This document shows, one piece after another, positions 53,291-63,864 of a stretch of DNA of 64,000 nucleotides. Made by a program: the position numbers and the translations under genes. This DNA comes from Cercophora sp. LCS_1 (Eukaryota > Ascomycota > Sordariomycetes > Sordariales > Lasiosphaeriaceae): assembly GCA_036250225.1 (NCBI GenBank), contig JAPZLL010000026.1, positions 310,001-374,000 on the forward strand, written 5' to 3'. Position 1 is the stretch's first letter. Every line of letters starts with the position of its first letter. Under the pieces are notes generated by a model. It saw only the letters and a program-made list of their open reading frames with translations. It was not told the origin of the DNA and ran no database searches.

Positions 53291-55377
53291 TCACAGCAGA
53301 TCAGCCATGATCTCAGGAGGATTATCCTCCAGAAACTCGCCATGCATGATTCCCAAAACATACATCTGACCAATGATCTTGTACCCTCTGTCTCCAACCG
53401 GTCGAAGGACATGTGGAACATCAACATCCGGAAAAATGACAAGCATATCGCCAATCTGCATCTGTCCGGGTCCAAGACCAACATAACCCGCGTCGACCGT
53501 GAATGGCGAGCAAAACCCCAGCCACCGAATGATGGCCGCCCTGTGAGAGAGACAGTGACCCCAGTCGTCACGGTTCTCGCCCCTCTTGGGGATGAAAAAC
53601 TGCTCTCTGTACTCTTCCTTGAGCTGCTCCCATACCGGCACGTGGCTTGAACTAGATGGCCTATCACTCTGTAAGCTAAAGAGCCACCAGAGCGGTTTCC
53701 CACGTAATGAGTGATGTAGGTTTCCACCTCGCTCAAAGAAGCGCTCGGTCTCGCTGATAACGGCTCGTGCCATTGCCATCTGAGCGACTGCGAAATCGCT
53801 CTCGTCGCGGTCCCATGTTCGTGCTGAGAGGTCGCAGACTCCCCCGACCTTGCCGATGACCCGACACGGAACTCGCAGGACGTCGAGGCTTGTGAAGTTT
53901 AGAGGCGATAGCTGGTAAGTGTACGATTTCGAAACTTCAAACTGTCTAATCAAAATCTCGGTGTGGCCCTTGTGAATGTGATACCGAGGTGGGAAGTTGA
54001 GACCTGAAGGGAAGATTTGCTCGCCAATGTTGACCCACGAAGGCCAATATGGCGAGACGCCGGATCCTGGGCACTCGGTTGGCACCTCTGGGAAGTCCCG
54101 GTATTGAATCCACCGGTCTCCCTGGAGGTACCGCAATCTGTGATGCGACAGTGTTAGTCTCATCATCTCCATCACCAACTGCTTGGGCGTTTGTTGTAAC
54201 TAACAAGGCGCTGCAGGTTTTCCAGGTCGACCGAAATGCTCATAAGCCTATACACTTTGTCCAGGCAACTGGTGCCCCTCAGAGAGCCGCACCGCTGCAG
54301 CATGGCATGGATCGTGTCCCAAGACTGCGAAGCGTGTCTTGCCGAAAACTTGTTGCATCTTGCGTTCGCAATAAACCCCAGACTGGCCTCTGGGGGCGAA
54401 AAGCGGCGGTGCATTATTTGAACCCTTTTCCCAAACTGTAAGGATTCCGGAGGGTCCAGTTTCGTGTTCATTGACTTTTGAACGTATTCGTAGACGGCGA
54501 TGAGATAATCCAACCTTGCCGAACTTTCACCGCATTTGAGGATGACCATCTCTAGAAGCACCATTTCTTGCACAACCCAGATTCGTTCCCAGAGCGGTCG
54601 GCCCATGATGTTGAGCCACAGGGAGGCCCCGCCTTCAAAGTCGGATTCGTTGTCGACTGACGGAAACAGCTCGTCTCGCAACTTCCTGTAGTCATCCGGC
54701 CCTAGAAGTTGATCTATACTGTCGAGCATGGCAGCAGTCATGCCTCTCGTGAAGACCTCGGGGGCGCGCTTGAAGGTGAATAGGTCTCGTGTGTCTGTGT
54801 CACTCTTCAGACGTAAAGCATCTCTGAGCTTTACGTCCGAACCGAGTTTCGCCCCGTCGCCGCTCCTCGCAATGGTCTTGTCCAGAGCAGCCGCCATGAG
54901 AACTCGAAATAGACGGGCGCTAAAGGTGTTGATGACCTGCATGGCACGGTAGCTCTCGCTGTCGCCCACTCCGAGCCATGCAAAGTTGGCCACGCAGCCT
55001 TGGTAGATTTGGGGCATCTTCTTGGCCTGGTCTTCTTTCTCGTCCGTGTCGCGTTGGTTGATGCAGAGGCCGTCCGCCCACAGCGCTTCGATATCTTCAT
55101 GCTCGAGTTGTTTGAGTGCTGCTCCTAGGTTGGGCGTGATATGGGTCAAGACCCCGTTCACATATATGGGCCAGACGAAGGCGGGGTCTCCCCAGAAGTA
55201 GGAAAGACAGTGGTACCGGGGCTTTTTGCTCAGTGACACCCTGTGTAACGAGATATTCAAATGTTGAGGGTTGTCACTCCGCCTCTTTTCGAACTTGAGA
55301 ACTCGAATCTAGTTTTCGTCTTTGCTCAGTTTCTCATATCCGAACCTACCATCGGGCACGCTTGCCTGGTTGCCCAT
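53291..55377 (-). pseudogene. HET-domain (heterokaryon incompatibility) gene with nonsense codon
   Basis: Complement(join(53291..54121,54205..55377)). HET-domain protein of the vegetative-incompatibility class, whose activation triggers hyphal cell death after fusion of unlike strains. The frame starts with MGNQASVPDGRFGYEKLSKD, reaches codon 23 = TAG (55309-55311), then continues uninterrupted with IRVLKFEKRRSDNPQ and the HET core: YHCLSYFWGD, LWADGLCINQRDTDEK, RPLWERIWVVQEM. The intron 54122-54204 (GTTAGT...CTCCAG) leads to the C-terminal part with VDAGYVGLGPGQMQIGDMLV. Removing the TAG through an intron would break the frame (the only candidate is 41 nt, not a multiple of three). Downstream initiation at a later Met would lose the start of the HET fold. 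A MITE sits just upstream. Confidence 0.75.
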
Positions 55378-55387
55378 GATTGCTAAA

Positions 55388-55693
55388 GAGCTCTATTTTT
55401 CGCACACCCCATTTTTGTTTTGACACACCGCGCCCACAAACAACCCTGGCCTTTGGCGGCGCCCAACTATTACCACATTTTGGCCTCTACCCCTTCCAAA
55501 AAGGCATTAATACTTAATAAATTGGGATATTTGAGATTTTTAAATACATATTTAATTTAATGGGAAACACATCAACAATTTCAAAGTGGAGTGGAAGTGG
55601 TATCCCGAAGGCATACGGAAATATTGGCGGGCCAGGGTTATGTGTCGAAGCGGTGTGCTAGAAACAAAGGTGGGGTGTACGAAAATAGAGCTC
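55388..55693. mobile_element. hAT-like MITE, copy 2 (306 bp)
   Basis: Second copy of the element at 882-1217, in the same orientation. Ends GAGCTCTATTTTTCGCACAC (left) and its inverted partner ending GAAAATAGAGCTC (right); inner arms again share the ACCCTGGCC block. Flanking 8-bp duplications TTGCTAAA (55380-55387) and TTGCCGAA (55694-55701) match at 6 of 8 positions, so this copy looks older. It lacks the A27 run of copy 1. It sits 10 bp upstream of the HET-gene start codon. Confidence 0.88.
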
Positions 55694-55956
55694 TTGCCGA
55701 AAGCTGGATGGTGATGCGAAGCGAATGGAATAACTGACAGCCTATCGCCAGGCGTGCCAGTCACCTGCCGCCCTCTCATGTGACCAAGAAAACCTCTGAA
55801 GGTGCATGAGGTTCCACAAGCGCCAGGCATCCAGACCAAGAAGCCCGGTCGGGCATCTGCGAGCACAAACCCGACAACGACAATCAAAAATTGAGCTGCA
55901 ATCAAGGACCCTAAACCCGCTAGCACGCAAGGTACGGCAACTTGGCCTGTGAAATC

Positions 55957-57675
55957 ATGGCGGAAGCCCTCAGCGATCTCGTCAATTCCATCCAAGGGTT
56001 GGGGCTCATTGATGTCACAACCCATCCCTCCGACTCCACTGCCCGAGCTTCGGGCCCATATCAGGATTTGGCAAAAGCCACAGAAGCACTGATAGGAAGC
56101 GTCAAGGCTACCCTGGCGGATGCGCAACGAGTGCTCTCGGCCGAAAACGCAAGGAGCCCGGGAGGTCAACATGGGACGCACCTCATTGGCCTGAGAAGAA
56201 GTATCGACGTTCTCACAAGGGTCGCCGAAAATTTCAGCGGCGCAGTCGACAACTGCCTTGTTCAACACCTTACACCTCCTGATGAAATGGGAGCCAAGCA
56301 TAGTTTGCTGTCGCATTTCTATGGCGAGGTGAAGGTCATTGCCCGGGATGTTCTCAACAATAACAACATCGACGACAAGAGCATCCCACGGGAGATATTG
56401 GAGCGGTGCTATGACCAGGTTGTTCAGATATCCGGTACGCTACGAGCTGACAACTACTACGCCCCCTTAGCCGAAGCCCAGCTGGGATGGCCTTACGACG
56501 CCGAGTTTGAGGCCGAGGAATATTACGAACATGAAGATCGTCTAGAACTCGACGAGGACTACGCCAGGGATTTCCAAAGACGATGCCTACGCAAAATCGA
56601 AAACAAACAACGAAAGGAGGAAGAATGGGCTGGCTTTTGGGTCCGCGCGCTAAGTCGATGTCTTGGTGGACCGACGCTTTTCTACCCGCCGGCAGGTCGC
56701 CTTCCTGAATGTCGCTTGACAGACGTCCCACGGTACCTGTTCAGAGCATTCGACCAGGGTAGCTCCGGGCTGACCGATAGCGACGTCGTTGCATCGATCA
56801 AAAGTATCTTCACCCCGGCACCCCGCGGCAGAGTCGATCTCCTCTCCAGGCCAGAAGAAGAGGCGGCAAAAATGCTGTACGGACATCTTACCAAGCCATG
56901 CTTCAGATCGGGAGAGACTCAGGACAATCTGATGTCCTGGAGCAGTTCTCTGTTGTTCGTGGTTCAATACGCCATCTGGAGATGCCATCAACGCCACCGT
57001 GCCCCTCACGAGGTCAAGATTTGTGCAGTCGACACGAGACAGTTTCCGCGTGGCCAGTTCGCGCGAGACATGGAATTGCTTCAGGCCTACCGCCAATCTG
57101 CCAACCAACATGAGCAGATGCGGGAGTTCTTCAAGTTTCGGTTAGAGAGAGCAGACTATGACAACGGAGAGTTCCTATCACAGGGGGAAGTGCATCACGC
57201 AGGGCGGTCTTGCGTGTTCTCTCTTGGCCAACTCGTTCAAGCTGGCCTATACGACCTATACCCGGAATTTGCAGACGAGCCCGCAAAAGAGCTATGGACA
57301 AAAAGGGTGCGAGAGCTTCGTTCTGCATGGTCCACAGAGTGTAGGCATCCAACAACCAGGCTCGAGATACAAAACGCCTTGAGCTTGGCTACATCGTGTT
57401 TCGGTGCATTCAACGCACCCGAGATGGCGGTGTTGTTACTATCGTTCAAAAACCGCAAGCTTCAGGAAACGTCAAAAGCACACCTTTTTCCGTCCTGGGT
57501 TTCCATATTAGAGCATTGCAGCGGCCCCAAAGGTTATGGGCCAGCGGAGGTGCAACGATACATGGCAATGATTGCGCAGGTGGTGGTGCCGACGAGCAAA
57601 CGCCGTTTATCTGGCTCGAACTGGCCCACCTCATCCAACCAACGATTTCTTGAAGAGATATTTGACTGCACCTGA
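55957..57675 (+). CDS. DUF7587-like protein
   Basis: Single-exon protein of 572 residues. The N-terminal half is helical with a very acidic middle stretch (residues ~185-215, EAEEYYEHEDRLELDEDYA). The second half begins with VPRYLFRAFDQGSSGLTDSD, the opening block of the fungal DUF7587 domain, followed by LYGHLTKPCFRSGET, WSSSLLFVVQYAIWRCHQRH and VKICAVDTRQFPRGQF. This domain is widespread in fungi, of unknown function, and superficially resembles ADP-ribosyltransferase-like folds in layout; that resemblance is only an idea. The start is the first ATG; upstream in-frame codons lack Met. No signal peptide or TM. Confidence 0.7.
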   Translation: MAEALSDLVNSIQGLGLIDVTTHPSDSTARASGPYQDLAKATEALIGSVKATLADAQRVLSAENARSPGGQHGTHLIGLRRSIDVLTRVAENFSGAVDNCLVQHLTPPDEMGAKHSLLSHFYGEVKVIARDVLNNNNIDDKSIPREILERCYDQVVQISGTLRADNYYAPLAEAQLGWPYDAEFEAEEYYEHEDRLELDEDYARDFQRRCLRKIENKQRKEEEWAGFWVRALSRCLGGPTLFYPPAGRLPECRLTDVPRYLFRAFDQGSSGLTDSDVVASIKSIFTPAPRGRVDLLSRPEEEAAKMLYGHLTKPCFRSGETQDNLMSWSSSLLFVVQYAIWRCHQRHRAPHEVKICAVDTRQFPRGQFARDMELLQAYRQSANQHEQMREFFKFRLERADYDNGEFLSQGEVHHAGRSCVFSLGQLVQAGLYDLYPEFADEPAKELWTKRVRELRSAWSTECRHPTTRLEIQNALSLATSCFGAFNAPEMAVLLLSFKNRKLQETSKAHLFPSWVSILEHCSGPKGYGPAEVQRYMAMIAQVVVPTSKRRLSGSNWPTSSNQRFLEEIFDCT

Positions 57676-57803
57676 GCGGACCTTCGTCGCGTAGGTTGTC
57701 TTCTATAGGACTTTCTGCCTTGAGGAGAAAGAATGGGATTCGTGCCTTGGCATTGAGCCTTACATAACAATATCGTGCTCTCCTCGGCATTTAATTAAGC
57801 TAA

Positions 57804-59475
57804 TTAATATTCAAATCTCCACCTCAAGTCCTCATCGCCCTCCCAGTCCAACAAACGTCCCACCTCCTTGACCTCGGGCGTAATAGTATCTCTCCTCGCA
57901 TTCTCCCGCTTGAGGACAAAGTATAACAGCGTTGAAACAGCAGCATTCGCAGCCAAGTATCCCAACGCAAAGCTGTGGCCAACGACGAACCGAGGACCAT
58001 CACCAGAGCGATAGAGCTGGGTGCCCAGAACAGCACCCAAGTTACCAATCGAGATCTGCATGCCGTTCGTCACAGCGCGTTTCGTTTGGCCGGAGACATT
58101 GATAGCGGGCCATGAAAGTGACAGGGCGGTGGCAGGGAAGATACCACCTGCTGCGAAGAATGTGCCGACATATGAAACGCCGGGACGCTGGAGAGGTGTC
58201 GGGTTGCTGATGAGGATGATGTAGCCGATAATGGCAAAGAGGGCTGACCCGGCGACGAAGAGTGCACGCTGGTGGAGACGCTCTGAGAGGACTGCGACGC
58301 TGAGCGTGGTGATGAAGGCGAAGGCGTAGGGAGGGATGGTCAGGAGCTGCGAGATTGCTGGAGGATAGCCGAGGGCGTTGATGATGGTTGGCTGAACCTT
58401 TGGTCAATCAAGTCTCTTGTGCGGTCACTACGAAGAACGTACCAAGAAAAGAGAGAATGTGTAGAGCGGCAAGCTGGTAGTGTGGAACCCGAGTCCGTAC
58501 AGCCAGCACTTGGGATCGCGGATAGCCTTCATGACATTCGCCCAGTTGAATCTCTCGTCGTGAGTCGCATCACTATCAGAAGCTAAGCGGGCATGGATGT
58601 ATTTGCGTTCTTTGTCGGACAGGAACTCGGCCGTGTCGGGATAGTTGTAAATGAAGAGGTAGGCCAGCGCACCAACGATGACAGTGGCAATACCCTCGAG
58701 GATGAAGATCCATCTCCAACCCCTGTCCCAGACGATTCCTCTCATGAAACCAATGCCCTGCTCGTGTTAGAAACGTGTCAGAGACAAATCGGTCCTGAAG
58801 TGCTCACATATGCCAAAATACCACCAAACGACCCAGCCAACGCCGCGGCGCTGAAGAAAAGCGAGATGCGAAACTGCCTCTCCCTCCTCTTATACCACAT
58901 GGAAAAGTAGTACACCACACCAGGGAACAGACCCGACTCGGCAACACCCAAGAAGAACCGCGCAACGAAGAAACCCGCCAAGTTCTGCACGATTCCCATC
59001 AAGGTGGCCACAATACCCCATAATATCGTCAAAGTGGGCAACCAAAACCTCGGCGTAGTCCTCTTCAAAATGATATTACACGGAATCTGTACCAGCTAGT
59101 TAGCATCTCCTCCCATTCGTTCCCTTCCCACAACTGGCCCCCCAAACTTACTTCAAAAATGACATAACCAATGAAATACAACGTCAAACCAGTAAGGTAC
59201 TGATTCCCCGTCATACCCAAATCCGTCGCCAACCCCTCGATCCTCGCGTTGCCCACATTGCTGCGATCCAGAAACGACAAGAGGTACAAGATGCCCACGG
59301 CCGGCAAGAGCCGCCAGTCAAGCTTCCTGAGCAGCGCCCGCTCGTTGATAGCGCCCGACGCCTCGCCCTCGTTCTCCGACGCCGAGGACGCGGGATCGAG
59401 CTCGCCATCGACCTTCACGTCGCGTGGTGGTGTCTCGGCGCCAGCCACCTCCTTGGCTTTGGTCTGGGCGGCCAT
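57804..59475 (-). CDS. MFS transporter, anion:cation symporter (DAL5/TNA1-like) family
   Basis: CDS complement(join(57804..58391,58443..58757,58808..59086,59152..59475)), 501 residues; all three introns are phase 0. It is a twelve-TM plasma-membrane permease of the ACS family (allantoate, nicotinate, pantothenate and similar organic anions). Key blocks: LLPAVGILYLLSFLDRSNVG at TM1, GNARIEGLATDLGMTGNQY, ARFFLGVAESGLFPGVVYY (family signature), MWYKRRERQFRISLFF, GWRWIFILEGIATVIVGA, and SWPAINVSGQTKRAVTNGMQ. The N-terminal ~50 residues are hydrophilic. The substrate is not readable. Confidence 0.92.
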
Positions 59476-60269
59476 GGTTAATTCTCCGAATGTGCGTCCG
59501 TCTCAAGAACCTCGAAAAGAAGCCTCGAGGATCAAACATGGACGATAAAAATCGATATAAAAAATGACACCAGAACCAACAACCAAGAAAAAAAAAAAAA
59601 AAAAAAAGACCGGGACGTCAACACCCCTCTTATATCCCATCATCCCCAGGACCCTGAAGCATCCATTGACCCTTTCCCCTCCCCCAAATACCTGGAAATA
59701 ACACCCTGCCTCTCCACGTCCATCCTGCATCTCACCCCCTCCCGTCAGCCAAGACAAATACCCCAGATATGGTCTTGGACATTGCTGCATTTTGGTCTGA
59801 ATGGCGACATTGCGGCTCTTCCGCGTTCATTGGCCGATCCCCCACGCTGAGGGCGGAACGGGGTATGGCGGCACAGGGGTTGCGAGCACGACATCAGCCT
59901 CCTGCGACGGAGATGACATCACGAAGGCTACCAAAACCGTTAAACCCGCTCGCACGTGTTGCGATAAAACGCGGAATCGAGAGGAGAGAGTGTTCCGCTG
60001 TCGGGAATTGGGCTTCGAGAAGAAAAGAAATCCCACGTTCGTCGCCGCATTGTCGCCAAGAGGCCAAAGAAAATCCCACCGGTTGCTACTCTAGCGGCCG
60101 ATCGAACTGTTCCTGGGGAAGATTGGAGACCGACGGGTCGCTGATATCAGAGGGACAGAGAGATGTTGGTGGGTTGGTAAATTACAATACTGTATTGGTA
60201 TCATCATTACATGGTCGTGTCTACATGCCATCTCCAACGCCCCAATCCCGGGCTGTTAGGTTAGCCACA
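59476..60269. other. Intergenic region
   Basis: About 800 bp between the MFS start and the GT90 end. An A-rich tract of about 19 occurs near 59588-59607 in the presumed 5' UTR of the MFS gene. No convincing gene. Confidence 0.5.
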
Positions 60270-62210
60270 TTATCTCCTCAACAAATCCTCTACGTACGCC
60301 AGTTTTTCCCGGTTGTCGTCCATGACCCGAGCATATTCCAGTAATAGCCGCCAGGTGTATAACATCATGTCTTCCCTCCTCAAAACCGCCGTCGACCATG
60401 CCTGGCCGTCCTTGGCGATCTGCTCGGCCTCCTCGTCGTGTCCGCCCAAAAAGTACTCCATAATTCCGTACACGTCCATATATGAGTTATCAAACGGTAC
60501 GAAGTGGAGCCACGGCACCAACCTGGCATCGTGCCACTCAGGGTAGATGGTCGACTTCAGCGGCATGCTTGTCGACATGAGGAACGCCCGATACCGGCCG
60601 CTGAACGAGTTGCCATCCACGTCGGGCAGGAACTTCCAGTCGTATACTTTGGCGAAAGGGATACCCTCGGCGATTGACAGATATTCGTCCGTGTGCTTGC
60701 ACGTCTTGAGATTCTTCCCATCCGGACCCTTCACCGCCGGGGAGCAGATCATGGTGTTGAAGGCGACATCGGACCAGGTCGACACCCACTGGCCCAGCCT
60801 TCCATCCTTGCGTGCTGACACTTCGTATGGGTCGTTCTGAATCGGGAGAAGGCGGAATGTTGGTGCGGCGCTCTCGTCACCAGACTCGATGGCGCTGATT
60901 GTAGTCCCGTTCATCATTTGAACAAACCGGTGGCGATGATTGTGCCACCAGTTGTCCTCCTTGTTCCGGGCTCCTGAAGCAGCGCCACGCCAGATGACGC
61001 CGTCCTTCTTCTGGGCCCAAGGGCCGCCCCGCTCGTTGCCTCCGCTGTAGTCTTTTCGCTCGTCCTCGGCCAAATACATGGCGCTAGGAATCAGGATCTC
61101 GTTGTTCGTGGGGAGCTTGCACTCGCCAAAGATGGGCAGCAGCTGCTTGGTTGTCGACATGCTGATGGCCTCGATAAAAGTGCCGTGCATCCCGCGCAGG
61201 TGCGGCTGAAGGCAGGGGTCCATGGCCGCAGTGAAGTTTTTGATGTATCCCTTGTGCGTATACTCGGCAACAGGCGCGTCTGGGAATTCGATGCTGACGT
61301 TGAATGTCGGGAGGGAGGATACCTTGCGGCCGGGGCTGTCCGGGGGGCAGGCATCGCGGACGTGGTCCCAAAACTTGTGGCTGTCCCCGTGTAGCCACCC
61401 AGGATCGTAGCGTTCACTCGTCTCAACGTCCGCCATGCCGCCGTAGTCCGTGATCGCATCCGAGGGCGAAATCAGGCCGCGTGTCTTTTGTTCGGCGACG
61501 ACGTACTTGGCGACCTCCTCCCAAGGTACCATGACGCGGGACTCGTCCATGTGGTTGACATATATGTCCATATCAGGCAGATGTGGGACCTCCTGAACCA
61601 GCTTCTTCCATTGTCTCAGTCGAAAGTGTTCCTCGTGCTCGTCTGTCACGGCCTTGACCTTGCCATCGCGTACTCGAACGACGAAGGGTTGGCCATACGA
61701 CCGGGCGCGAATGTCGTGGGGTTCCAGGCCCCAGAAGGGATTGATGTCATGGTGTATGCGATCGAAGAATTCCTCTACAATCACGGCGTTCTTCTCGAGC
61801 GCAACCTCGAACCACTTGTCGAAACCTGGCGGTGGGTGTCGGCCTCGGCGTTCGCGATATCGTGCGGCGGCTTGTTCGACAGTCATGGAGCGCTTTCCCA
61901 TGAGCATGTTAAACTGGAGGCGAGAATCTTTGATCAGATCGTCGATCGGGTGGTGGGGCAATGGCGGTCGATTCGAGGGTGTCTTCGCCGCGTCCTCAGA
62001 GCCGGCGCTGGAGCCGGCGCGCCAGCCATTGTAACCTGGGAAGCCGTTGCCCTGTCGCAAAGAAGTAATGAAGCCCGTGTCGCCTGCGCCGAGCAGAAAG
62101 AGTAACGAGCCGAAGACGGCGAAAACGATGACTAGAAGGGGCAGCAGACGGGTGGGTTTGGGCGCCAAAGCGAGCGCCAAAGCGCGACATAAATGTGCAA
62201 GACGAATCAT
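60270..62210 (-). CDS. Glycosyltransferase family 90 (CAP10-like)
   Basis: Single-exon, 646-residue type II membrane protein: short basic N-terminus, TM LLPLLVIVFAVFGSLLFLLG (residues ~22-41), then a lumenal catalytic domain of the CAP10/GT90 family (xylosyl- or glucosyl-transferases such as those making capsule or O-glycans in the Golgi). Blocks: PDMDIYVNHMDESRVM, SSLPTFNVSIEFPDAPV, KKDGVIWRGAASGARN, WSDVAFNTMICSP, YLSIAEGIPFAKVYDWKFLPD, DVDGNSFSGRYRAFLMSTSM (the family's D-G-xS-S-R/K signature region) and LVPWLHFVPFDNSYMDVYGI. The conserved W-R-G-A and P-x-D-N-S motifs are intact. Confidence 0.93.
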   Translation of the reverse strand: MIRLAHLCRALALALAPKPTRLLPLLVIVFAVFGSLLFLLGAGDTGFITSLRQGNGFPGYNGWRAGSSAGSEDAAKTPSNRPPLPHHPIDDLIKDSRLQFNMLMGKRSMTVEQAAARYRERRGRHPPPGFDKWFEVALEKNAVIVEEFFDRIHHDINPFWGLEPHDIRARSYGQPFVVRVRDGKVKAVTDEHEEHFRLRQWKKLVQEVPHLPDMDIYVNHMDESRVMVPWEEVAKYVVAEQKTRGLISPSDAITDYGGMADVETSERYDPGWLHGDSHKFWDHVRDACPPDSPGRKVSSLPTFNVSIEFPDAPVAEYTHKGYIKNFTAAMDPCLQPHLRGMHGTFIEAISMSTTKQLLPIFGECKLPTNNEILIPSAMYLAEDERKDYSGGNERGGPWAQKKDGVIWRGAASGARNKEDNWWHNHRHRFVQMMNGTTISAIESGDESAAPTFRLLPIQNDPYEVSARKDGRLGQWVSTWSDVAFNTMICSPAVKGPDGKNLKTCKHTDEYLSIAEGIPFAKVYDWKFLPDVDGNSFSGRYRAFLMSTSMPLKSTIYPEWHDARLVPWLHFVPFDNSYMDVYGIMEYFLGGHDEEAEQIAKDGQAWSTAVLRREDMMLYTWRLLLEYARVMDDNREKLAYVEDLLRR

Positions 62211-63234
62211 TTTGGTGGCATGCCCATCACCTCATCTTGACGCGCGCGATCGGGAGTCGGCAGCGGAATGTGCCTTGTTCGGGTTCTGGCGACGATGTCT
62301 CGGTGCAGAATTCTGCGTATCGATGGATGGATGCAGCGTGATGGAAGGCTCTGACATTTGAAGAGATGGGAGATCGAAAATTGCTGCTCCCCAATGGCCT
62401 GGAAGGATCACCCGATGGCTCTTGCCTCTGCCAAGAGCAAAGCCAAGCCGCCCGCCCTGTCTCCACTGATTTCCAGGCTGACTCTCCACCCAACGGTCAA
62501 ACGTCGCGCATTGTCGACTTTACAAGTCCATTGTTTGGAAAGAACCACCACAGCAACACCCCTTCTACAGTCAAGCCGGCGCGATGAAGCGAGTGTTCGC
62601 GACTACCAAAGCTGGCGTGCGGTCGACAACCCCAGCAGATCCCGGACGCGGGTGCTTCCCAAGAAGTTGGAGAAGGATGCGGCGCGAGGGTTCCGCGCCA
62701 TCGACTCCCCTTTTTGTCACATGCAAGCCAAGTGGGTCCCCTACCCAGGGACGGCACGCACCGAACAAAACGCTTTCGACGCCATCCAGAATTGTTCACC
62801 TCCAAAACAGGGAGAATTTGGTGAAGAAGTCCTAGCATATACACAGGATTTTGTTTTCTAACACGAATCGCAATTGCTTTTGAAGCTCCCCACTCCACTT
62901 CAAGGCCGCTAGGTAGGAAAGGATGCGAGTCCTAGAGAGCTGGCTCGCCTGGGGCCAAGATTGGTCTCAAATCTAGAAGCTGACCACACAGAGCGCTCAA
63001 CTCCTCAGCAATTTCAATGTGACGCTCAAATAATCCCGATGTTACACTCCAACATCTGCGTAGTCAACACCCCAGAAAACGGACCAAGTGGTAAGGTTAG
63101 CGGGCGTCCGGATAAATTGCCAACACGGTCACACCGTGCACTGGCTTGCACTCGTATATCACGGAGCTTCCGCCACCTTCACCTCGCGCAACTTCAACAC
63201 AACCACCTCGCATCACGCTCACCTCCTATCCACC
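62211..63234. other. Intergenic region, divergent
   Basis: 1 kb between the divergent GT90 and surface-protein genes. Short overlapping frames only; promoters are presumed here. Confidence 0.5.
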
Positions 63235-63864
63235 ATGGCCGTTTGCGCAGGCAGTCCGACTTTTCAGGCCAACTCCAAAAGTCCAAACCGCTTCATTGAT
63301 GAATGGCCAGCCGACGTCCCGTCAATCGTGTGCAAGACACCGCCCTTTGGCAGGGGCAGCCATCCCCGCTTTACACAGTGTTGCTCAGCGCATCACGTGT
63401 ACAACATCACATCGCCCACTATCCAAGGTGAAGAGGGGTATCCCGCAACGTGCGGCATCTTTTGCCATGTTGAGCCGAAACAACTTGAGCCCATCGGAGG
63501 GAACCCAGCGGGCCTGAGCCCCTACATGATGTGCATCACGAACAACGGACAAGACGAGATGGGCGATTATGAAGTTGTCTGCGAGGAAAACACAAGCATT
63601 GTAGTGCAACCCACGAGCTCGTCAACAGTCGTCAGGACGTCATCAACATCAGGGGCAAGCGTAACAAGTAATCCCACAGGTACAATTCCCGGGACAACAG
63701 GAACACCGACAAGAACGGTACCAGTGGCTACAACAACTGGGTCAAGCGCCTCAACGGGAACGCCAACGCCAACAGCCACACCATCCTCCGGCATCCAAGG
63801 TGTTAAGCTGAAAGGCGTCAGGACTTGGGTGGTGGGAATGGTGTTACTTTTTGTCCTGGCTTGA
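63235..63864 (+). CDS. GPI-anchor-type surface protein with Ser/Thr stalk
   Basis: 209 residues. The N-terminal ~120 residues hold a Cys-containing domain (VCAGSPTF, IVCKTPP, QCCSAHHVYNIT, CGIFCHVE, MMCITNNG, EVVCEEN), about nine cysteines. A Ser/Thr/Gly stalk (~residues 125-185) follows, then a hydrophobic end (VRTWVVGMVLLFVLA), the layout of a GPI-anchored wall protein. The ATG at 63235 is in CACCATGG context, but no signal peptide follows it. Either an N-terminal exon or the in-frame sequence upstream supplies one, or the start is mis-set. Unknown family. Confidence 0.6.
   Translation: MAVCAGSPTFQANSKSPNRFIDEWPADVPSIVCKTPPFGRGSHPRFTQCCSAHHVYNITSPTIQGEEGYPATCGIFCHVEPKQLEPIGGNPAGLSPYMMCITNNGQDEMGDYEVVCEENTSIVVQPTSSSTVVRTSSTSGASVTSNPTGTIPGTTGTPTRTVPVATTTGSSASTGTPTPTATPSSGIQGVKLKGVRTWVVGMVLLFVLA

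Noticed and set aside
55294..55345. 41-nt intron (GTAGGT...CTAG) that would remove the HET nonsense codon
   Set aside because: The length is not a multiple of three and the joined frame no longer matches the HET domain.
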